Source: an uncultured Catenibacillus sp.
Lineage (GTDB): Bacteria > Bacillota > Clostridia > Lachnospirales > Lachnospiraceae
Assembly (NCBI GenBank): GCA_934339005.1
Contig: CAKRHR010000022.1
Span: forward strand, 1 to 43,072
DNA length: 43,072 nucleotides
Direction of reading: 5' to 3'
Both the position numbers and the translations under genes were made by a program. Every line of letters starts with the position of its first letter. Positions within the stretch are counted from its first letter, which is position 1. Of the stretch, positions 32,702-43,071 are shown piece after piece. The notes under the pieces are model-generated. The model did not search any database, was not told the DNA's origin, and saw nothing but the letters and a program-made list of their open reading frames with translations.

Positions 32702-33166
32702 ATGACGCAGTTTCAAATTATTTTCAGTGATGCCGTCATTCATCAGAGTAAAATCTTTTTAAGAGCAATGTTGTGGGGTATCCTTTTTGTTGCTGCCTAT
32801 GACTGCTTTAGGATTTTCAGACGGGTCATCTGGCATAAAATGGGATGGATGGCGATAGAAGACCTCCTGTTTTGTGTCACAGGCACCGTGATTTTATATA
32901 CATTATTGTTTAAATATGATTATGGGGCAGTGCGCAGTTATGCACTGTTTGGTATAAGTCTTGGGGCTGTAGTGTACTATTTTTTTGTCAGCCGGTGGAT
33001 TGTTGATTGGTTTGGCCAAGGGCTTAGAATAATTTTAAAAAAAATTATGAAGTTTTTGTCAATTATGTTGAAAAAAATAAGAAAAACAGGTACAATAATA
33101 AAAATTGGTGTTCATAGCAAGAAGCATGAAAAGGAGAAGATCACACATGGCAATGAAAAAGACTAA
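32702..33166 (+). CDS. yabQ: Sporulation membrane protein YabQ
   Basis: This 154-residue protein has about four hydrophobic segments (LRAMLWGILFVAAYDCFRIF; EDLLFCVTGTVILYTLLF; SYALFGISLGAVVYYFF) and a long basic tail. YabQ is a mother-cell protein needed for cortex formation in Bacillus. ATG 32702 starts one base after the yabP stop and gives the usual N-terminus (MTQFQIIFSDAVI); a TTG at 32681 is also in frame. Its 3' end overlaps divIC by 20 nt. Confidence 0.88.
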   Translation: MTQFQIIFSDAVIHQSKIFLRAMLWGILFVAAYDCFRIFRRVIWHKMGWMAIEDLLFCVTGTVILYTLLFKYDYGAVRSYALFGISLGAVVYYFFVSRWIVDWFGQGLRIILKKIMKFLSIMLKKIRKTGTIIKIGVHSKKHEKEKITHGNEKD

Positions 33167-33452
33167 AATTGTCATACGAAAGAAGCATGCCACAAGTATT
33201 CTTATCGTAAGCTGTGCTGTACTTGTTTTATGTACTGTTTTATTAATTAACAGTTTTAAGATTTACAGCCAGTTAGATGAATATGATGCAGTTGCTCAAA
33301 ATCTTCAGGAACAGATTGAACAGCAAGTCCGAGAATCCGAACAGTTAGACATCGAGAGTGAGTACGCAAAGAGCGAGGAATACATCGAACAGCTTGCCAG
33401 AGAAAAGCTGGGTCTTGTGAAGGAAAATGAGCTTATTTTTCAGAAAGAATAA
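33147..33452 (+). CDS. divIC: Septum formation initiator DivIC/FtsB family
   Basis: This 101-residue bitopic protein has a basic cytoplasmic start, one membrane helix (~18-36, TSILIVSCAVLVLCTVLLI), a coiled coil (~40-75) and the conserved end YIEQLAREKLGLVKENELIF. It acts with FtsL and DivIB at the division septum. ATG 33147 follows AAGGAGAAG by about 9 nt; the frame is open to 33105 but that would lie deeper in yabQ. It is the last gene before tRNA-Met. Confidence 0.9.
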   Translation: MAMKKTKIVIRKKHATSILIVSCAVLVLCTVLLINSFKIYSQLDEYDAVAQNLQEQIEQQVRESEQLDIESEYAKSEEYIEQLAREKLGLVKENELIFQKE

Positions 33453-33489
33453 AAAATTTAAAAAAAATAAAAAAATTTGAAAAAAGTTG

Positions 33490-33518
33490 TTGACAAATCA
33501 TGTAAGGTAATGTATACT
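33490..33518 (+). promoter_or_regulatory. Promoter of tRNA-Met
   Basis: TTGACA and TATACT are 17 bp apart, with the start expected about 10 nt before the tRNA. Confidence 0.85.
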
Positions 33519-33533
33519 TCATATTGTTGATGC

Positions 33534-33607
33534 GGCGGGATAGCTCAGTTGGCTAGAGCACACGGTTCATACCCGTGGTGTCGGGGGTTCAAATCCCTTT
33601 CCCGCTA
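33534..33607 (+). tRNA. tRNA-Met (CAT), elongator
   Basis: A cloverleaf can be folded: acceptor GGCGGGA/TCCCGCT (with G-T first pair), D arm GCTC/GAGC, anticodon stem CACGG/CCGTG with CAT at 33568-33570, and T arm with TTCAAAT. CCA is not encoded. It lacks the initiator-type GGG/CCC anticodon stem. It resembles the elongator tRNA-Met found at the same place (before spoIIE) in Bacillus, and differs from tRNA-Ile(CAT). Confidence 0.93.
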
Positions 33608-33612
33608 CACGA

Positions 33613-33643
33613 GAGGATGTGTTTTCACACATCCTCTTTTTTT
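33613..33643 (+). terminator. Terminator of tRNA-Met
   Basis: GAGGATGTG (33613-33621) and CACATCCTC (33628-33636) form a perfect stem followed by seven T residues. Confidence 0.92.
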
Positions 33644-33763
33644 GTTTCAAAGTCTGAATAATCTGCGATAACCTCCTAAACATTCTCATCTCCTTCAAAA
33701 AATTCTTTTCAGACATTTGATAGGTAATGTTGTCTACATATTTAGAGTGTTTTCCTACGGATT

Positions 33764-33796
33764 ATGACAGACATTTTAATCAAAAGCATATATAAT
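33764..33796 (+). promoter_or_regulatory. Possible spoIIE promoter with 21-bp spacer
   Basis: ATGACA and a perfect TATAAT are separated by 21 bp, an unusual spacing also seen in the Spo0A-activated spoIIE promoter of B. subtilis. An imperfect Spo0A-box, TTGTCTAC, lies at 33730-33737. The rest of 33644-33930 holds no gene. Confidence 0.45.
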
Positions 33797-33853
33797 ACCC
33801 CTGCATGAAATCGCTGAAGCAGGTTTGAATTTTGTAAAGTTATCGAACAGGCG

Positions 33854-33875
33854 GTGCAGAAAAATTTTTCTGCAC
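33854..33875. repeat. 22-nt perfect palindrome in the spoIIE leader
   Basis: GTGCAGAAAAA and TTTTTCTGCAC are exact reverse complements with no spacer. The element lies 55 nt before the spoIIE start and downstream of the proposed promoter. It could be an operator or a leader hairpin. Confidence 0.7.
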
Positions 33876-33930
33876 GATTTACCTTTCGGTGTATCAGCGA
33901 TTTTATGAAACTGAAGCAGGGAGGCGCAAC

Positions 33931-36246
33931 ATGAGAAGGCCGAATATCAGAAATTTATTGACTGTGCTTATTGCGGCGGTCATTAATGGGTCAGCCTTAC
34001 TGACGATGAATCCCTTTGGCATCGCCTATTTTGCAGGGGCGTATATGTATGGGAACGGAAGATGGATGCTTATTGTGGCAACACTTGGCGGTATGGCGGT
34101 ATTTCTGCCGCTTAAGGTTGCAGTCAGGTATGCGGGAAGTATGCTTGGCATCGTTGTTGTTGAAAAAATAATAAAGAAAAACCATCGAAACATTCCGGTA
34201 TGGGTCATGGCAATCTGCGCAGGCGTATTTGTCATACTGGCTGGCATTGCCTACTCAACAGGATTTTATGGATATACGCAGGAAAATCTGAAAAATATCT
34301 TATTGATTAATGCGCTGGAAGGACTTGCTGTCAGCTGCCTGGTGATTATTTTTCATAAGGCGGTTGGCGTGTTTTTACTTAAAGATACAAGAGAAACACT
34401 GGATAATCAGGAACAGTTATCCACCGCAATCCTGCTGGCGGTGTGTATTTATGCACTGCATGAGGCGGGGATGAGTGGATATTCGATACCGGAAACATTT
34501 ACGTTTTTTGCCCTGTTATACATCGGTTACCGTTATGGCTGCGGGGCGGCGGCAATTTCTGGGGCTGGCGTGGGGATTGTGCTGGCAGTTTTAAATAATT
34601 ATCCGGGGATGATTGGCTATATGTGTATGATTGGCATTATTGCAGGGGCATTCAGAGATTATGGACGGATAGTATCCATGATGGCAATGGCACTGACAAC
34701 CGCCGCCTGTTATTATTTAAAAATTCCTTATCTTAATCAGTTAGAAACCCTGCGGGGCATTGCAGCAGGAGGTATGGCTTTTTTACTCATGCCGCCGAAA
34801 TATATGGTGCGGACGCAATTCCATGAATATAAAGAAAAGAAAATCAGTCCGATGCCCGATGAAGTCCGGCAGAAATTTAAAACATTTGCCCAGACCTTTA
34901 AAAATCTTTCCAATACGTTTTGTGAAAGCGTCAGACCCCGGACAAAACTTTCAGACGAGGAGGTTGAGCAGGCATTTGATGAGCTGACGCAAAATGTGTG
35001 TTCAGTATGCAGCCGGTGTGAATATTGCTGGGAGAGAGAATACGATGATACATCCCATGCCACCGGTGATATTTTAGATTATTGCGCCAGATATGGCATT
35101 GTGGATACAAAACATGTGCCTGTGGCATTTAAACACCGGTGCATCAATCTTGGACAGTTCCTAAGTGAAACAACAAGGGTCATTGAACTGGCGCGGGTCA
35201 ATTTAAACTGGCAGAACCGGTTGATTGAAAGCCGCCTGGCGATTGCCGGACAGTTTCTTGAGGTTGCGGATATTATAGATGATTTTTGTGAAACCTTTGA
35301 TGAGCCTGTCATCGAAAATCAGACGGATGCAGAGCTTATCAGAAAACGTCTGGCACATCGGAAAATGTATGCCACACGCGTGCGGGTCGTTGAAAAAACA
35401 GGAATGCCTGTGACTGTATATATTACCGGGCGGATGCGGCATGGCCGATATATGACGTCCGGGGAAATCTGCAGCTTGTTAAAAGATGTGCTTCATAAAG
35501 CCTTTGTGCTTGGAAAGGGGTGCCGTATGGTCGTATCTAAAAACAACAAAACTTATGAATTTGTGGAAAAACCTTGTTTTGAAGTGATTGATGGTGTGGC
35601 AGGCTGCGTCAAAGGCAAAGAGCTGGTGTCCGGAGATACGAGTACAGTAATGCGGCTGGAGCATGGACAGGTTTTAATGTCATTGTCCGATGGCATGGGT
35701 AGCGGCAAGCTGGCAGGTGAAGAAAGTAATTATGTCATCGGGCTGATGGAGGCGCTGTTTGATACCGGATTTGACAAAGGTGCGGCGGTGCGGCTTGTAA
35801 ATTCCCTGATGTTTCTGCGTTCGGACAGGCAGGCATTTTCAACGTTGGATGCAGCAGTCATTAACTGTTATAAAGGCACCTGCGACATGATGAAGGCCGG
35901 GGCAGCATCGTCGTATATCCGAAGAAAATCCGGGACGGTTGAAGAAATCATTTCCCATTCGCTGCCGGCCGGGGCTTTTACGGCGGCAGATTATGACAGC
36001 GTCACAAAAACACTTTCAGATGGCGATATGGTCATCATGCTCAGTGATGGTGTGGCAAACAGCCGGCGGTTTGCGGCAGAGTTTGGTGACGGTCAGGGTG
36101 GCAAAAAACTGAAAGATTATATAGAGGCCCTGCCGGAAATGAATCCTCAGGAGCTGGCGGATGATATATTAAATTATGCAAGGGCAGATACGATAGAGCA
36201 GTCAGATGATATGACAGTGCTTGTCTGTGGCCTGTATGCACAGTAA
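33931..36246 (+). CDS. spoIIE: Stage II sporulation protein E, PP2C phosphatase
   Basis: This 771-residue protein has about ten N-terminal membrane helices (~15-300), a central domain with a cysteine cluster (CSVCSRCEYC, ~358), and a C-terminal PP2C phosphatase. The phosphatase metal aspartates are D587 (SLSDGMGSGKLAGEES) and D706 (MLSDGVANSRR). It dephosphorylates SpoIIAA in the forespore to release sigma-F and takes part in polar septation. ATG 33931 follows GGGAGG by 6 nt; the frame opens at 33889. The position between tRNA-Met and tilS is the same as in Bacillus. Confidence 0.96.
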   Translation: MRRPNIRNLLTVLIAAVINGSALLTMNPFGIAYFAGAYMYGNGRWMLIVATLGGMAVFLPLKVAVRYAGSMLGIVVVEKIIKKNHRNIPVWVMAICAGVFVILAGIAYSTGFYGYTQENLKNILLINALEGLAVSCLVIIFHKAVGVFLLKDTRETLDNQEQLSTAILLAVCIYALHEAGMSGYSIPETFTFFALLYIGYRYGCGAAAISGAGVGIVLAVLNNYPGMIGYMCMIGIIAGAFRDYGRIVSMMAMALTTAACYYLKIPYLNQLETLRGIAAGGMAFLLMPPKYMVRTQFHEYKEKKISPMPDEVRQKFKTFAQTFKNLSNTFCESVRPRTKLSDEEVEQAFDELTQNVCSVCSRCEYCWEREYDDTSHATGDILDYCARYGIVDTKHVPVAFKHRCINLGQFLSETTRVIELARVNLNWQNRLIESRLAIAGQFLEVADIIDDFCETFDEPVIENQTDAELIRKRLAHRKMYATRVRVVEKTGMPVTVYITGRMRHGRYMTSGEICSLLKDVLHKAFVLGKGCRMVVSKNNKTYEFVEKPCFEVIDGVAGCVKGKELVSGDTSTVMRLEHGQVLMSLSDGMGSGKLAGEESNYVIGLMEALFDTGFDKGAAVRLVNSLMFLRSDRQAFSTLDAAVINCYKGTCDMMKAGAASSYIRRKSGTVEEIISHSLPAGAFTAADYDSVTKTLSDGDMVIMLSDGVANSRRFAAEFGDGQGGKKLKDYIEALPEMNPQELADDILNYARADTIEQSDDMTVLVCGLYAQ

Positions 36247-36343
36247 TGAAAACATAAAAGCGTTGCCCGGTGAAAAAAATAATGTTATGATGAAAGAAAA
36301 ATGATTTACAGGATTTAAAATCAACAATCAGGAGTGAGTGGCG

Positions 36344-37828
36344 TTGGGTGAAAAAATGCTCGACAAAATTGAACAATATATGCTGGACAATCATATGCCG
36401 GTGAAAAACGGACATGTGATTGTCGGCGTGTCAGGAGGCGCAGATTCTATGTGCCTTCTTTTTGTCATGCTTTCGCTGCAAAGTCGGCTGAATATGACTG
36501 TGACGGTGGTACATATTCATCACGGCCTGCGTGGTGCGGAGGCTGATGCAGATGAAGCATTTACAAAGGCTTTTTGTCAGGCGCAGGGCATTGAGTGTGT
36601 GACATTTCGGACAGATATCCGGGCGATGGCGTACAGGGAGAAGCTGACGGAGGAGGAAGCCGGACGTAAATATCGTTATATGTGTTTTGAGCAGGTCAGA
36701 GCGCAAAAGCATGCATCATGTATTGCTGTAGCGCATCATCAGGATGACCAGGCAGAAACGGTTTTATTTAACCTTGCCAGGGGCAGTGGGCTTGCGGGGC
36801 TTGCAGGTATTGCACCGGTGAGAGATAAGATTATACGGCCGTTGTTGTGCTTAAATCGCCGTGAAATCGAAGCATTGCTTAAGAAAAATTATATTGATTT
36901 TTGCACGGACCGGACAAATTTTGATACGAATTATACCCGCAACAAGCTCAGACATCAGGTGCTGTCTTATTTAACAGAAGAAATCAATTCTGAAACCGTG
37001 GCACATATTTCAAAGGCTGCAGCAAATGTAAGGGCTGCTCTTGAGTATATCAGGCAGCAGGCGGATGAAGCATTATCCTGTGTAAGTATGCAAAATCAGC
37101 CGCAAACACTGCAATGCCGTTTATTTTTGCAATATCCGGAGATAATTCAAAAAGAAATGCTTCGTAGCTGGCTGGACAGGCATACAGGCAGTTTAAAGGA
37201 TATTACGGAAACACATATTGAGGCGCTCATTGACCTTGCAAAAAATCAGAGCGGCCGGCGCATCCATTTGCCTTATGGCTGGATAGCTGTGCGCAGCGGT
37301 GAGGGCATGACACTAAAATATGTTAAAGAAAATACCTCACAAAAGACATCGCCGGAAATCGAAATTTCTCATATGCCATGTGTAATTGAAATTGAACCGG
37401 GAATGACAGTGACATTTGATTTTTTATCATTAAATGAAGAAGAAAATGAAGAAAAAAATGAAGAAAATCTGAGTGCAGAAAAATTTTTAAATAAAGAAAA
37501 ACTTAATCCGGAAAATTTCAGTAAAGAAAATCTGATAATTCCCGAAAATGCCTGTACGAAATGGATGGATTATGATAAAATAAAAGGCAGTCTTAAAATC
37601 AGGCATCGGAAGAGTAGTGATGTGATAAGCATCCGGGGCGGCAGGCATAAAAAGCTGCGCAGAGTGATGATTGATGATAAAATTCCTGAAGATATCAGAA
37701 ACAAACTCTGGCTTCTGGCAGATGGCAATGATATTTTATGTATCCTTGGCGGACGCATGGGCGAAGACTACAAAGTGACTAAAGACACTCGAACAATACT
37801 TATTGTTGGAATAAAGGAAAAATCATAA
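36344..37828 (+). CDS. tilS: tRNA(Ile)-lysidine synthase
   Basis: This protein of about 494 residues has a PP-loop ATPase domain (SGGADS at 30-35; HIHHGLRGAEADADE; AVAHHQDDQAETVLFNLARG) and TilS substrate and C-terminal domains (RHRKSSDVISIRGGRHKKLR). It converts C34 of tRNA-Ile(CAT) to lysidine, so that AUA is read as Ile. A Glu/Asn/Lys-rich low-complexity stretch (~360-404) is inserted before the C-terminal domain. TTG 36344 fits GGAG with 9-nt spacing; GTG 36338 is the alternative. hpt follows 12 nt downstream. Confidence 0.93.
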   Translation: MGEKMLDKIEQYMLDNHMPVKNGHVIVGVSGGADSMCLLFVMLSLQSRLNMTVTVVHIHHGLRGAEADADEAFTKAFCQAQGIECVTFRTDIRAMAYREKLTEEEAGRKYRYMCFEQVRAQKHASCIAVAHHQDDQAETVLFNLARGSGLAGLAGIAPVRDKIIRPLLCLNRREIEALLKKNYIDFCTDRTNFDTNYTRNKLRHQVLSYLTEEINSETVAHISKAAANVRAALEYIRQQADEALSCVSMQNQPQTLQCRLFLQYPEIIQKEMLRSWLDRHTGSLKDITETHIEALIDLAKNQSGRRIHLPYGWIAVRSGEGMTLKYVKENTSQKTSPEIEISHMPCVIEIEPGMTVTFDFLSLNEEENEEKNEENLSAEKFLNKEKLNPENFSKENLIIPENACTKWMDYDKIKGSLKIRHRKSSDVISIRGGRHKKLRRVMIDDKIPEDIRNKLWLLADGNDILCILGGRMGEDYKVTKDTRTILIVGIKEKS

Positions 37829-37840
37829 AGGAGAAAATCA

Positions 37841-38368
37841 ATGGAAGACAAGATCAGAGTACTTATCAGTGAAGATGAAGTCAATGAAAAAATTAAAAAA
37901 CTTGGTGAACAGATCAGCAAAGATTATGCTGGAAAATCAATTCACCTGATTTGCGTATTAAAGGGTGGCGCTTTTATTATGTGTGAACTTGCAAAGCGTA
38001 TTACAGTCCCTGTATCAATGGATTTTATGTCCGTTTCAAGCTATGGCAACGGTACAGCAAGTTCAGGTGCTGTACGCATTGTTAAGGATTTAGATGAACC
38101 GCTTGAAGGCAAGGATGTTCTGATTGTTGAAGATATCGTGGATTCAGGAAATACACTGCATTATCTTGTAGAGATTCTTAAAAAGAGAAATCCTGAGAGC
38201 ATCCGTATCTGTACATTGCTTGACAAACCGGACAGACGTGTGGCTGAAGTGCATGTTGATTATGTTGGTTTTAATATTCCAGATGAATTTGTTGTCGGTT
38301 ATGGCCTTGATTATGCACAGAAGTACAGAAATCTGCCATACATTGGCGTTGTAGAAGTCGACAAATAA
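37841..38368 (+). CDS. hpt: Hypoxanthine phosphoribosyltransferase
   Basis: This 175-residue purine-salvage enzyme transfers ribose-5-phosphate from PRPP to hypoxanthine or guanine. The PRPP-binding motif DVLIVEDIVDSGNTLHYLVE, the loop VLKGGAFIMCELAKR, the flexible-loop MSVSSYGNGTASSG and the C-terminal DEFVVGYGLDYAQKYRNLPY are present. AAAGGAG is upstream of the ATG. The tilS-hpt-ftsH order is widespread in Firmicutes and they are likely cotranscribed. Confidence 0.96.
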   Translation: MEDKIRVLISEDEVNEKIKKLGEQISKDYAGKSIHLICVLKGGAFIMCELAKRITVPVSMDFMSVSSYGNGTASSGAVRIVKDLDEPLEGKDVLIVEDIVDSGNTLHYLVEILKKRNPESIRICTLLDKPDRRVAEVHVDYVGFNIPDEFVVGYGLDYAQKYRNLPYIGVVEVDK

Positions 38369-38401
38369 AATATCCAAAATATAGGTTGAAGGAGGCAGGA
38401 C

Positions 38402-40231
<1,830 letters not shown>

Positions 40232-40400
40232 TAGAAATTTTACAAGGGGATAACAAAATAAACAAAAAAAACTTTGATAAAATCAAAATTTTGTGAACAC
40301 TGTTTTTGAGGGTCATGCTATTATAATAACCGTAAACCCCCCCAATACATTATATAGTTTTTTGTTACACCCCATAAGAAACAAAAAATACCTTCTCCGA

Positions 40401-40436
40401 AAGCGGACTGTCGAACGTAGACAGTCCGCTTTTCCT
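40401..40436 (+). terminator. Terminator downstream of ftsH
   Basis: AAGCGGACTGTC (40401-40412) and GACAGTCCGCTT (40420-40431) form a perfect 12-bp stem followed by TTCCTTT. It lies 170 nt after the ftsH stop; the short frames around it are not credible genes. Confidence 0.85.
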
Positions 40437-40621
40437 TTACCCGGATATTTGGATATGGTGATGTCAGGAAAAAATGCCGTATTTGCCTGTGTGATAGAGT
40501 ATTTAATGCTGGAACTGCTAAATATAAAATGGCAGTGTTAGCTGTGAAAACGTTCATGGCATTAACAAAATGTAGTTGCGTGAAGCTACGGGAATATATT
40601 ACAATGGGATAAAGACTGATA

Positions 40622-40642
40622 TTTGACACTCATATCATTTAA
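40622..40642. repeat. 21-nt intergenic word, copy 2 (before GH13 gene)
   Basis: This copy is identical to 13152-13172. Here the TTTGACACTCATATC part can also pair with GATATGAGTCAAA at 40647-40659, with a 2-nt bulge, giving a palindromic site. Confidence 0.8.
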
Positions 40643-40690
40643 TTTAGATATGAGTCAAATTGTTGTGAAAAAGTATATTTGTGTAGATGT

Positions 40691-40772
40691 GGTTTACATA
40701 AATTTAAAGTAATGTCATTAAATAACATGGTTAATTTACATAAATAAAATTTGCAAATCTGGTTTACATAAA
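40691..40772. repeat. Three direct repeats of TTTACATAAA before the GH13 gene
   Basis: TTTACATAAA starts at 40693, 40735 and 40763; the first and third share GGTTTACATAAA. The spacing is 42 and 28 bp. The last copy ends about 25 nt before the GH13 start. Direct repeats of this type could be sites for an activator or repressor, which is an inference. Confidence 0.6.
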
Positions 40773-40796
40773 AATAAATATTCAAAGGTGAATAAG

Positions 40797-42872
40797 ATGC
40801 TGAACGAAGAATTATTGTTTACGGATGGTACGCCATTTTATTGTACCTATATAGAAACAGAACATAGTTATGATGTCTGTCTGCGTGTCCGGACAGGGGC
40901 AGATGAGGCAGTTAGTGTGCATGTGCGCACACAGGACGGAACATATCCGATGATAAAAGAGATGAGCCGGGATGGCTTGGATTATTATAAAATATGTTTA
41001 AAGGACTGCAAAAGCGGTGAATCCTATGATTTTGAAGTCAGTGACGGAGAAAACTCATGGTTTTTAAATAAGCGTGGTGTGATGCGTGAAGAAAACCCTT
41101 TCTATAACTTCATTTTTATTCCGGGATTTGAAACACCGGAATGGGCAAGGGGTGCGGTATTTTATCAGATTTATACAGACCGCTTCTGCAATGGTAATCC
41201 GGATAATGATGTGCTGGACAATGAATATCGTTATATCGATGCGCCAAGCGTACAGGTGAAGGACTGGAATGCCTATCCTGAAGCAATGGATGTTGGACGA
41301 TTTTACGGTGGTGATTTGGAAGGTATTTTATCCAAACTGGATTATCTGGAGGAACTTGGTGTTGAGGTCCTTTATCTGAATCCGATTTTTGTGTCACCAT
41401 CCAATCATAAATATGATATTCAGGATTATGATTATGTGGATCCGCATTTTGGAGTGATTGTTGAGGATGAAGGTGCCTGTCTTTTGGAGAATGCAAAGGA
41501 CAATACGCAGGCGGAGCGTTTTATTTGCCGTGTGACGAATAAAAAGAACCTGGAAGCGAGCAATGCCTGTCTTGTGAAGCTGATTGAGGCGGCGCATGAA
41601 CGGGGCATGAAGGTGATTTTAGATGGTGTCTTTAACCATTGTGGTTCATTTAATAAATGGATGGACAGAGAGCGGATTTATGAGCATCAGCCGGGTTATG
41701 CGCCGGGAGCTTATGTAGATGAACAGAGTCCTTACCATGATTTCTTTCAATTTTTTGAGGACGGAAGCTGGCCATACAATGCACACTACGATGGCTGGTG
41801 GGGGCATGATACGCTGCCAAAATTAAATTATGAAGGCTCAAAGACGTTAGAGGATTATATTCTGCGCATTGCCGCAAAATGGGTGTCACCACCGTTTAAT
41901 GCGGATGGCTGGCGTCTGGATGTGGCTGCTGACCTTGGACATTCACCGGAATACAATCATGCTTTCTGGAAAAAATTCAGAACAGCCGTTAAGACGGCAA
42001 ATCCACAGGCGATTATTTTGGCTGAGCATTATGGTGACCCGGCAGCCTGGCTGCAGGGGGATGAATGGGATACCGTTATGAACTATGACGCATTTATGGA
42101 GCCTGTGACATGGTTTTTGACCGGTATGGAAAAGCACAGTGATAATTTCAGAGGTGACCTGCTTGGTAATGATGTGGTTTTTCGTGATGCCATGAGCCAT
42201 CACATGTCAAGAATGCACACACCGTCACTTTATGTGGCGATGAATGAATTATCTAATCACGACCATTCAAGATTTCTGACACGAACGAATCACAAAGTTG
42301 GCAGAGTGGCACAGCTTGGCAGCCAGGCTGCCAAGGAAGATGTGGATGAAGCAGTCATGCGAATGGCCGTTGTGATGCAGATGACCTGGCCGGGTGCACC
42401 AACCCTTTATTATGGCGATGAGGCTGGCGTATGCGGCTTTACGGACCCTGATAGCAGGCGGACTTACCCGTGGGGACGGGAAAATCAGGCATTGCTGCAA
42501 TTTCATAAAGATACTATAGATATGCACAAAATCCATCCGGTATTTCAGGAGGGCTCTTTAAGATATCTGTATGGCTTCAGAAACCTCGTCTGCTACACAC
42601 GCTTTATGATGGATGTACAGGCCATTGTTATCGTGCATATTGGCGATGTGACTGTAGAAACGGCCATTCCCGTCAAAGCCTCCGGGGCAAAAGAAGGCAG
42701 TATTTTCAGAGTGCTGATGCTGACAGATGAGCAGGGCTATCGTTTAGATGGCCCATATCACGTTGTCCGGGATGGCAAAATCTTTGTGGAAATGCCGGCA
42801 AAATCGGCGATGGTATTGTTGTCACATGAGGAGGATTATCTGACCACAGACCCGCTGAGTCCAGAAGACTGA
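40797..42872 (+). CDS. GH13 alpha-amylase-family enzyme (neopullulanase/cyclomaltodextrinase-like)
   Basis: This 691-residue protein has an N-terminal beta-sandwich like CBM34 (~1-105), a GH13 barrel and a C-terminal beta domain. Catalytic residues are D375 (WRLDVAAD), E410 (ILAEHYG) and D489 (SNHDHS); conserved region I is DGVFNH. The start WARGAVFYQIYTDRFCNGNP and the N-terminal domain point to the neopullulanase/maltogenic-amylase branch acting on alpha-glucans or maltodextrins. There is no signal peptide, so it is intracellular. An extra ~35-residue segment (VEDEGACLLENAKDNTQAER and following) lies before region I. ATG 40797 follows AAAGG by 8 nt; GTG 40788 is also in frame. Confidence 0.9.
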   Translation: MLNEELLFTDGTPFYCTYIETEHSYDVCLRVRTGADEAVSVHVRTQDGTYPMIKEMSRDGLDYYKICLKDCKSGESYDFEVSDGENSWFLNKRGVMREENPFYNFIFIPGFETPEWARGAVFYQIYTDRFCNGNPDNDVLDNEYRYIDAPSVQVKDWNAYPEAMDVGRFYGGDLEGILSKLDYLEELGVEVLYLNPIFVSPSNHKYDIQDYDYVDPHFGVIVEDEGACLLENAKDNTQAERFICRVTNKKNLEASNACLVKLIEAAHERGMKVILDGVFNHCGSFNKWMDRERIYEHQPGYAPGAYVDEQSPYHDFFQFFEDGSWPYNAHYDGWWGHDTLPKLNYEGSKTLEDYILRIAAKWVSPPFNADGWRLDVAADLGHSPEYNHAFWKKFRTAVKTANPQAIILAEHYGDPAAWLQGDEWDTVMNYDAFMEPVTWFLTGMEKHSDNFRGDLLGNDVVFRDAMSHHMSRMHTPSLYVAMNELSNHDHSRFLTRTNHKVGRVAQLGSQAAKEDVDEAVMRMAVVMQMTWPGAPTLYYGDEAGVCGFTDPDSRRTYPWGRENQALLQFHKDTIDMHKIHPVFQEGSLRYLYGFRNLVCYTRFMMDVQAIVIVHIGDVTVETAIPVKASGAKEGSIFRVLMLTDEQGYRLDGPYHVVRDGKIFVEMPAKSAMVLLSHEEDYLTTDPLSPED

Positions 42873-42934
42873 ATTGCCATGAAATTCAAAAAAATTGCAA
42901 TTCAAAAAATAATTATAAAAATTCAAAAAAACAC

Positions 42935-42963
42935 TTTACAAATTATCCTTGTTATGATAGAAT
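42935..42963 (+). promoter_or_regulatory. Promoter of tRNA-Phe
   Basis: TTTACA and TAGAAT are 17 bp apart, about 35 nt before the tRNA. Confidence 0.7.
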
Positions 42964-42998
42964 CATTTTTGTTGTGAGGCATAGCCGAACAACAAGAT

Positions 42999-43071
<73 letters not shown>

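Larger units (their letters stand above)
40437..40796 (+). promoter_or_regulatory. Upstream region of the GH13 gene, with repeats and no gene
   Basis: This part of the gap between ftsH and the GH13 gene holds no credible gene. It contains the second 21-nt word (40622), an imperfect inverted repeat made of that word and GATATGAGTCAAA (40647-40659), and three copies of TTTACATAAA. TTGACA at 40624-40629 with TAGATA 16 bp downstream is a possible weak promoter. Confidence 0.5.

Noticed and set aside
33534..33607. Assignment of the CAT tRNA as tRNA-Ile2, the TilS substrate, because tilS is nearby
   Set aside because: The body, especially GGCGG and the CACGG anticodon stem, matches elongator tRNA-Met, and the position matches tRNA-Met in Bacillus.
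40293..40629. Short overlapping frames on both strands after ftsH
   Set aside because: They straddle the terminator hairpin, have no ribosome site and look like noncoding sequence.
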